This document shows positions 6,461 through 10,260 of a stretch of 10,260 nucleotides of DNA, in pieces. A model generated the notes under the pieces. The model was not told the origin of the DNA. It made no database searches and was given only the letters and a program-made list of their open reading frames with translations. Position numbers and translations under genes: made by a program. This stretch comes from Streptosporangiaceae bacterium (lineage in GTDB: Bacteria; Actinomycetota; Actinomycetes; Streptosporangiales; Streptosporangiaceae): assembly GCA_030045295.1 (NCBI GenBank), contig JASIGD010000166.1, forward strand, positions 1 through 10,260, written 5' to 3'. Each line of letters opens with the position of its first letter. The stretch's first letter is position 1.

Positions 6461-9097
6461 GTGGCGAGTAAGACCCTCACGGCAGCCACCGAGCAGGGGG
6501 ACCTAGACGATCTGCTGCTGTTGACTTTGTCGCGTCCACGTGAGGCGTTGGCTAAGGCGCGGGCCATTTTGCGCGGCCAGCCGGCCGCATATGAGGCGTC
6601 GGTCGCTCATCAGGCTGCCGGAATCGTGTTGCGCGAGTTCGGCGATATCGATAAAGGCATTAGTGAGTTGCGGAGTGCGCTGCGGCTAGCCCACCGGGCC
6701 CGTTCGATGAAGCGCGAGGCTGATGTGCTCGCCAGTCTGGGGGTGGCGCTGGTCTACGCCGGCCGGACCGGCTCCGGGCTGGCCGCCTTCGACCATGCGC
6801 TGCGGCTATCCCGGGGCACGCTGGCCGGGCAGGTGCGCTATCGACGCGGCATCGCGTTGCTGGCCGTGGGCCAGCACGCGGCGGCCCTGGACGATGCCCG
6901 CCGCGCGGCCGCCGTACTCCGGCACTCGGGGGACAAGCTGTGGACGGCGCGTGTCTTGACTCTGCTTGGCCTCGTTTACCATACGATGGGTTTTCCCGCT
7001 CGCGCGGATGCCGATTTCGCCGCCGCGCAGCTTTTCTTCGCCGAAACCAGCCAGGTGCTCGAGTCGATCTATATGGTGCACAATCGCGCGCTGGTCGCCT
7101 ATTCGACCAATGACATCCCGACGGCTCTTTCATATTTCGATGAGGCGGCCTCCCGGTACGAGCCGCTGAATGTTCTGGTGCCGGACCTCGCCATCCACCG
7201 GTGCGCGGCGCTGCTGGCGGCAGGCCTGGCCGGCGACGCCCTCACCGAGGCGGACCGCACCACCCGCGAGATTGAGCGAGTTGGCGGTCAGTCCATCAAG
7301 AAGGCCGAGCTCCTGCTGGTCGCGGCCAACTGCGCGCTGGCCTCCGGCCAACCGCGGACCGCCCTGGACCGGGCGCAGGACGCTTACCGCATGTACAGGG
7401 CTCAGCGCACCAGCTGGTGGCTGGCCCGGACCAGGCTGGTACTCGCCCAGGCGAAGTTCGCGGCCGAACCGGTATCGGCCCAGTTGCTACGCGAGGCGAA
7501 CCGGGTCGCCGCACGGCTGGAAGAGCTGGGTTCCGGCGACGCGCCCCAGGCGCACCTGCTGGCCGGACGGGTGGCGCTGGAACTTGGCCGCCACGCCGCC
7601 GCCGACCGTCATCTCATCGAGGCGGCCAAGACCCGCCGGCGCGGTCCGGCCATGTCACGGGCCAGCGGATGGCTCAGCGAGGCGCTGCGGGCCGAGGCCG
7701 CCGGGCATCCGCGTCGGCTCCTGGCCGCCTGCCGCCGCGGACTCAGCGTGCTTGACGAATACCGGTTCACCCTGGGCGCCTCGGAACTTCGGGCGCAGGC
7801 CACCGCGCACGGCGCCGAACTGGCCGTGCTCGCGCAGCGGCATGCGGTGCGCGAGCGGCGGCCGCGGCTCTTGCTGACCTGGAGTGAACGCTGGCGGGCC
7901 ACCGCCCTGGCGGTACCCGAGGTAAGGCCCTCCGCCGACGCCGAGCTCAACGCCGGGCTGACCGCGTTCCGTAAGGTGAGCAGCCAGCTAGAGGAGGCCC
8001 GCCGGCTCGGCAGGCCGGACGCGAGGCTCCAGCGGGAACAGCAGCGGCTTGAGGGCACCGTGCGCGCTCGCGCGCTGCGGGCCCGTGGCGGCACCGGACC
8101 AGCCCCCGGCATGCTCAGCGTCGCCGGCCTGCTCGATCAGCTCGGCTCCGCCCGGCTGATCGAGATCGTCGACGTCGACGGCCGCCTGTACGTGCTGGCC
8201 TGCGGAGGGGGCAGAGTACGGCAGTTCACGGCGGGCCGCGTCACGGACGCGGCCCGCGCCTCGGACTTCGCGCGCTTCGCCTTGCGCCGGCTGACCCGCA
8301 GCCGGCCTGGTGACGACCTGGACAGCGCACAGGCCATCTTGGATGCGGCGGGCCCAAAGCTCCAGCAGGCGCTCCTCGGCCCGGCCGCCCGCCAGTTGGG
8401 CGATGGACCGGTGATAATCGTCCCGACCGGCAAGCTGCACCCCATCCCGTGGGTCCTGCTGCCCGCGCTGCGCGACCGGGCGGTCAGCGTCGCCCCGTCC
8501 GCGGCCGCCTGGATGCGTGCGCGCACCGCGTCGCCACCGGACCACCGTCACGTCGCCCTCGCCCGCGGGCCCGGCCTGGCCTCAGACGGTGCCGAGGTGC
8601 CCCTGGTCGCACGGTTGTACGACGACGTAACGATGCTGGCGGGCGGCGAAGCCACCGCCGACAAAGTGCTGTACGCGCTGGACGGAGCGTGGCTGGCGCA
8701 CATTGCCGCGCACGGGATCTTCCGCGCCGACAGTCCGCTGTTCTCCTCGCTGCACCTGCACGACGGGCCGCTGACGGTCTATGACTTCGAGCAGCTGCAG
8801 CGTGCGCCGTACCGGCTGGTCCTGTCCAGCTGCGAGTCCGGCGTGCTGGCCCCCGCCGGAGCCAATGAGCTGCTCGGCCTGGTCAGCAGCCTCCTGCCGC
8901 TCGGGACGGCAGGAATCCTCGCCGCCCTCGGGCCGCTGAACGATCAGGCCGTCGTTCCCTTGATGGTGGACCTGCACCAGCATCTGCGGACAGGCCAGAC
9001 CCTCGCCCAGGCGGCCTGCAACGTCCGGCGCGGCCTCACCGGCGACCCGGTCCAGTACGCCACCGCCGCGTCGTTGGTAGCCCTGGGCGCGGCCTGA
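6461..9097 (+). CDS. TPR-CHAT domain protein (caspase-like protease with tetratricopeptide repeats)
   Basis: An 878-residue cytoplasmic protein. Residues about 30-430 are helical tetratricopeptide repeats, for example 'ADVLASLGVALVYAGRTGSG', 'ARVLTLLGLVYHTMGFPARA' and 'AELLLVAANCALASGQPRTA'; these usually bind a partner or trigger. A charged helical linker runs to about 535. The CHAT domain (caspase HetF-associated with TPRs, clan CD protease fold) covers about 545-878. Its signatures include 'VIIVPTGKLHPIPWVLLP', catalytic H751 in 'AHIAAHGIF', catalytic C791 in 'LVLSSCESG', and the terminal 'LLPLGTAGILAALGPLNDQ' segment. Both catalytic residues are present, so proteolysis is plausible. There is no signal peptide. 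GTG 6461 is chosen because a -10 box lies 7 bases upstream. It is divergent from the S8 protease gene and converges, 22 bases apart, on a sigma-factor operon. The family includes Csx29 of type III-E CRISPR. The substrate and activating signal are unknown. Confidence 0.9.
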   Translation: MASKTLTAATEQGDLDDLLLLTLSRPREALAKARAILRGQPAAYEASVAHQAAGIVLREFGDIDKGISELRSALRLAHRARSMKREADVLASLGVALVYAGRTGSGLAAFDHALRLSRGTLAGQVRYRRGIALLAVGQHAAALDDARRAAAVLRHSGDKLWTARVLTLLGLVYHTMGFPARADADFAAAQLFFAETSQVLESIYMVHNRALVAYSTNDIPTALSYFDEAASRYEPLNVLVPDLAIHRCAALLAAGLAGDALTEADRTTREIERVGGQSIKKAELLLVAANCALASGQPRTALDRAQDAYRMYRAQRTSWWLARTRLVLAQAKFAAEPVSAQLLREANRVAARLEELGSGDAPQAHLLAGRVALELGRHAAADRHLIEAAKTRRRGPAMSRASGWLSEALRAEAAGHPRRLLAACRRGLSVLDEYRFTLGASELRAQATAHGAELAVLAQRHAVRERRPRLLLTWSERWRATALAVPEVRPSADAELNAGLTAFRKVSSQLEEARRLGRPDARLQREQQRLEGTVRARALRARGGTGPAPGMLSVAGLLDQLGSARLIEIVDVDGRLYVLACGGGRVRQFTAGRVTDAARASDFARFALRRLTRSRPGDDLDSAQAILDAAGPKLQQALLGPAARQLGDGPVIIVPTGKLHPIPWVLLPALRDRAVSVAPSAAAWMRARTASPPDHRHVALARGPGLASDGAEVPLVARLYDDVTMLAGGEATADKVLYALDGAWLAHIAAHGIFRADSPLFSSLHLHDGPLTVYDFEQLQRAPYRLVLSSCESGVLAPAGANELLGLVSSLLPLGTAGILAALGPLNDQAVVPLMVDLHQHLRTGQTLAQAACNVRRGLTGDPVQYATAASLVALGAA

Positions 9098-9121
9098 ACC
9101 GGCGGCTAGGCGCCCCGGTTC
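9096..9121. terminator. Bidirectional hairpin overlapping both convergent stop codons
   Basis: GAACCGG (9096-9102) pairs perfectly with CCGGTTC (9115-9121). A three-base inner stem (GGC 9104-9106 with GCC 9112-9114) is reached after a one-base bulge, leaving a five-base loop. The outer arms include parts of both TGA stop codons (9095-9097 on +, 9122-9120 on -). It fills the 22-base gap between convergent genes and probably insulates them. No T-tract follows on either strand, which is usual for actinobacterial hairpin terminators. Confidence 0.5.
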
Positions 9122-9572
9122 AAAGCGCGATCCACCCGGTCAGCACGTCGATGCCGTCCGTCGTGCGGTACCGGAGTCGAAAGGGGCTGGCCGGGATCGG
9201 GTCGACCGCGAAACACCCGATCTCGTCCACCGGCAAGGTGGTCACGCCCGTCTTGGTGTGCGTCTCGATCGTCCCGGCCCGCGGCGGGATGACCTGGCCG
9301 AGCAGGGAGTTCCCGGTGACCTCGAGTTCGAGGCTGAGATGGGGCGAGGTGAAGGTGAGGGACCGGATCGAGGCCGCCTCCGACCGCGTGACCGCCGCGC
9401 CCGTCGTGTCATGGCTGGAGTCGTAGGTGAGCTGGGCGAGCTCGGCGTCGATGTTATGCCAGGCGTAGGCGCTCTTGCCGGTCTCGACGAACCAGGAAGG
9501 GACCGCCTCGCGGGCCTTCAACGCCTCGCCGAGGACCGCCAGAAGCTGCTCGTCATCCCGGTCATCCTGCAC
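9120..9572 (-). CDS. Small sigma-factor-linked protein, helical N-terminus plus beta-sandwich-like C-terminus; candidate partner or anti-sigma factor
   Basis: Predicted at 150 residues from GTG 9572. A longer reading from GTG 9632 is possible, but the 9572 start has a strong AGGAGG-type ribosome site 8 bases upstream and overlaps the sigma-factor stop by only 11 bases, a typical coupled arrangement. Residues about 1-45 are acidic and helical (DEQLLAVLGEALKAREAVPSWF, then 'AWHNIDAELAQLTYDS'). Residues about 70-150 alternate hydrophobic strands with turns: 'LSLELEVTG', 'GQVIPPRAGTIETHT', 'VDEIGCFAVDPIP', 'PFRLRYRTTDG', 'VLTGWIAL'. That pattern recalls the prealbumin/carboxypeptidase-regulatory-like fold. 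There is no signal peptide, membrane helix or zinc-binding HxxxCxxC motif, so it is not a classical ZAS anti-sigma factor. Overlap with the sigma gene suggests a stoichiometric partner. I recall similar proteins beside actinobacterial sigma and CHAT genes but cannot verify this here; function is unassigned. Confidence 0.75.
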   Translation of the reverse strand: MQDDRDDEQLLAVLGEALKAREAVPSWFVETGKSAYAWHNIDAELAQLTYDSSHDTTGAAVTRSEAASIRSLTFTSPHLSLELEVTGNSLLGQVIPPRAGTIETHTKTGVTTLPVDEIGCFAVDPIPASPFRLRYRTTDGIDVLTGWIAL

Positions 9573-10170
9573 CTGGCTCGCCTCCTGGAATGTTGACTTC
9601 GATACCGTTGTCGCCGAGGGCCATGAGAGCACTCGACTTGCGCATCCGTTCCAGGCAACGGGCGCGCTTCGGGCCTATGCTTCCAACCGGAATACCCAAA
9701 CTGGCGCTGATCTCCGCGTAGGAGTGCGGTGGATCGCTGACCAGCATGCCCAGCAGCTGCTGGCAGCGGGGCGGCAGCTCGGCGAGCGCCGCCCGCAGCG
9801 CCGCGTTGCGCTCGGCGGTGAGTATCTCCTCGTCGATCACCGCGTCGTCCACGAACTGCAGCGCGTCATCTAGCCTTGTCCCTTGTTGCTCGGACCTGCG
9901 AGCCGCGATCGCCACCCGCAGGCACTCGCGGCGCGTGGTCGTCGCCAGCCACCCGGCCAGCGCGGCGGGCTCGCGCAGCTTCCCGAGCTGCTCGACCAGC
10001 AGCAGCCACACGTTCTGCCCCACGTCCTCGGTGTCGTGCTTGCTCAGCCGGAACCGAGCACAGATCGACCACACCAGCGGTGAATACCGCTCGACGATCT
10101 CGTCCCAGGCCCTCTGATCGCTCCCGGACGCACGAATGACCAGCGCCACGACAGTCGGATCGTCACGCAT
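9562..10170 (-). CDS. ECF-type sigma-70 family RNA polymerase sigma factor
   Basis: A 202-residue sigma factor with only regions 2 and 4, as in the extracytoplasmic-function class. Region 2 covers about 17-90: 'AWDEIVERYSPLVWSICARF', then D46-T-E-D-V-G-Q52 (core polymerase binding), and the -10 recognition helix around W74 'WLATTTRRECLR'. Region 4 covers about 122-180: 'ALAELPPRCQQLLGML' followed by the helix-turn-helix 'SYAEISASLGIPVGSIGPKRARCLERMRK' (Y151 to K178), given here by its ends and key residues Y151, E153, I154, G159, P161, G163, I165 and R169. ATG 10170 has AGGAC (10180-10176) five bases upstream. The 24 residues after region 4 are non-conserved and overlap the next gene. It directs transcription of an unknown regulon; the adjacent overlapping gene and the proteases are candidate regulators of its activity. 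Confidence 0.92.
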   Translation of the reverse strand: MRDDPTVVALVIRASGSDQRAWDEIVERYSPLVWSICARFRLSKHDTEDVGQNVWLLLVEQLGKLREPAALAGWLATTTRRECLRVAIAARRSEQQGTRLDDALQFVDDAVIDEEILTAERNAALRAALAELPPRCQQLLGMLVSDPPHSYAEISASLGIPVGSIGPKRARCLERMRKSSALMALGDNGIEVNIPGGEPGAG

Positions 10171-10223
10171 GGCTAGTCCTGGGTCCGTAGCCTTCAGCCA
10201 TCAGTGCCTCGGTACGTGGGCGG

Positions 10224-10250
10224 TAACCCCTTTCTCAGCCTTTCTAACCC
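10224..10250 (-). promoter_or_regulatory. Tandem direct repeats upstream of the sigma-factor gene
   Basis: On the + strand CCTTTCT occurs at 10229-10235 and 10239-10245, exactly 10 bases apart, flanked by TAACCC at 10224-10229 and 10245-10250, 21 bases apart. These are one and two helical turns. The cluster lies 54-80 bases upstream of the sigma-factor start, where a promoter or activator site would be. No confident -35/-10 pair was found, so the role is inferred from spacing and position. Confidence 0.35.
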
Positions 10251-10260
10251 GGAGGGGACG

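Noticed and set aside
4801..6471. Long + strand open frame (556 codons) opposite the S8 protease gene
   Set aside because: Its translation has no recognisable domain and is rich in Arg/Gly/Asp, as expected of an antisense frame in GC-rich DNA. The opposite strand has a complete subtilase with all catalytic motifs.
9573..9632. Upstream GTG start (9632) for the small sigma-linked protein
   Set aside because: It would lie within the sigma-factor gene with a 71-base overlap and no good ribosome site, whereas GTG 9572 has AGGAGG at ideal spacing.
6461..10170. CRISPR array or gRAMP/Cas7-11-like effector associated with the TPR-CHAT gene
   Set aside because: Looked for because TPR-CHAT proteins occur in type III-E CRISPR. 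No regularly spaced repeats and no Cas protein motifs are present anywhere in the window.
1..10260. tRNA or rRNA genes, insertion sequences, attachment sites
   Set aside because: No cloverleaf sequence, transposase motif, terminal inverted repeats or flanking target duplications were seen.

Overview
The window is GC-rich, coding-dense DNA with strongly G/C-biased third codon positions, GTG starts alongside ATG, and protein families typical of actinobacteria (lipoprotein Sco1-like redox protein, NDH-2, ECF sigma factor, TPR-CHAT protein). It is most likely the chromosome of an actinobacterium. I cannot name the genus from the sequence.

Left part, bases 1-4764, all on the + strand. It starts inside a PQQ-type beta-propeller protein whose N-terminus lies outside the window. 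A YihY/BrkB-family membrane protein, a type II NADH dehydrogenase (NDH-2) and a Sco1/thioredoxin-like lipoprotein follow. Gaps are short (30 and 13 bases) and the BrkB and NDH-2 genes overlap by 32 bases, so these genes look like one operon for envelope and respiratory redox functions. The lipoprotein has a second thioredoxin-like domain that has lost its cysteine pair.

Right part, bases 4813-10170, has a different architecture and is the most interesting region. A cytoplasmic-looking subtilisin-family (S8) protease on the - strand is divergent from a large TPR-CHAT (caspase-like) protein on the + strand. They share a 253-base control region with an AT-rich palindrome cluster and a likely leaderless promoter for the CHAT gene. 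Convergent with the CHAT gene is a two-gene - strand operon: an ECF-type sigma factor and, overlapping it by 11 bases, a small protein with a helical N-terminus and a beta-sandwich-like C-terminus. A hairpin spanning both stop codons separates the two convergent units.

Two intracellular proteases, a sigma factor and a small translationally coupled partner suggest a proteolysis-controlled transcriptional response. The closest characterised logic I know is type III-E CRISPR 'Craspase', where the TPR-CHAT protease Csx29 cleaves Csx30, a protein linked to an RpoE-like sigma factor. No CRISPR array or Cas effector is visible here, so any such system would sense something else. That functional link is inference; the domain assignments and intact catalytic residues are read from the sequence.
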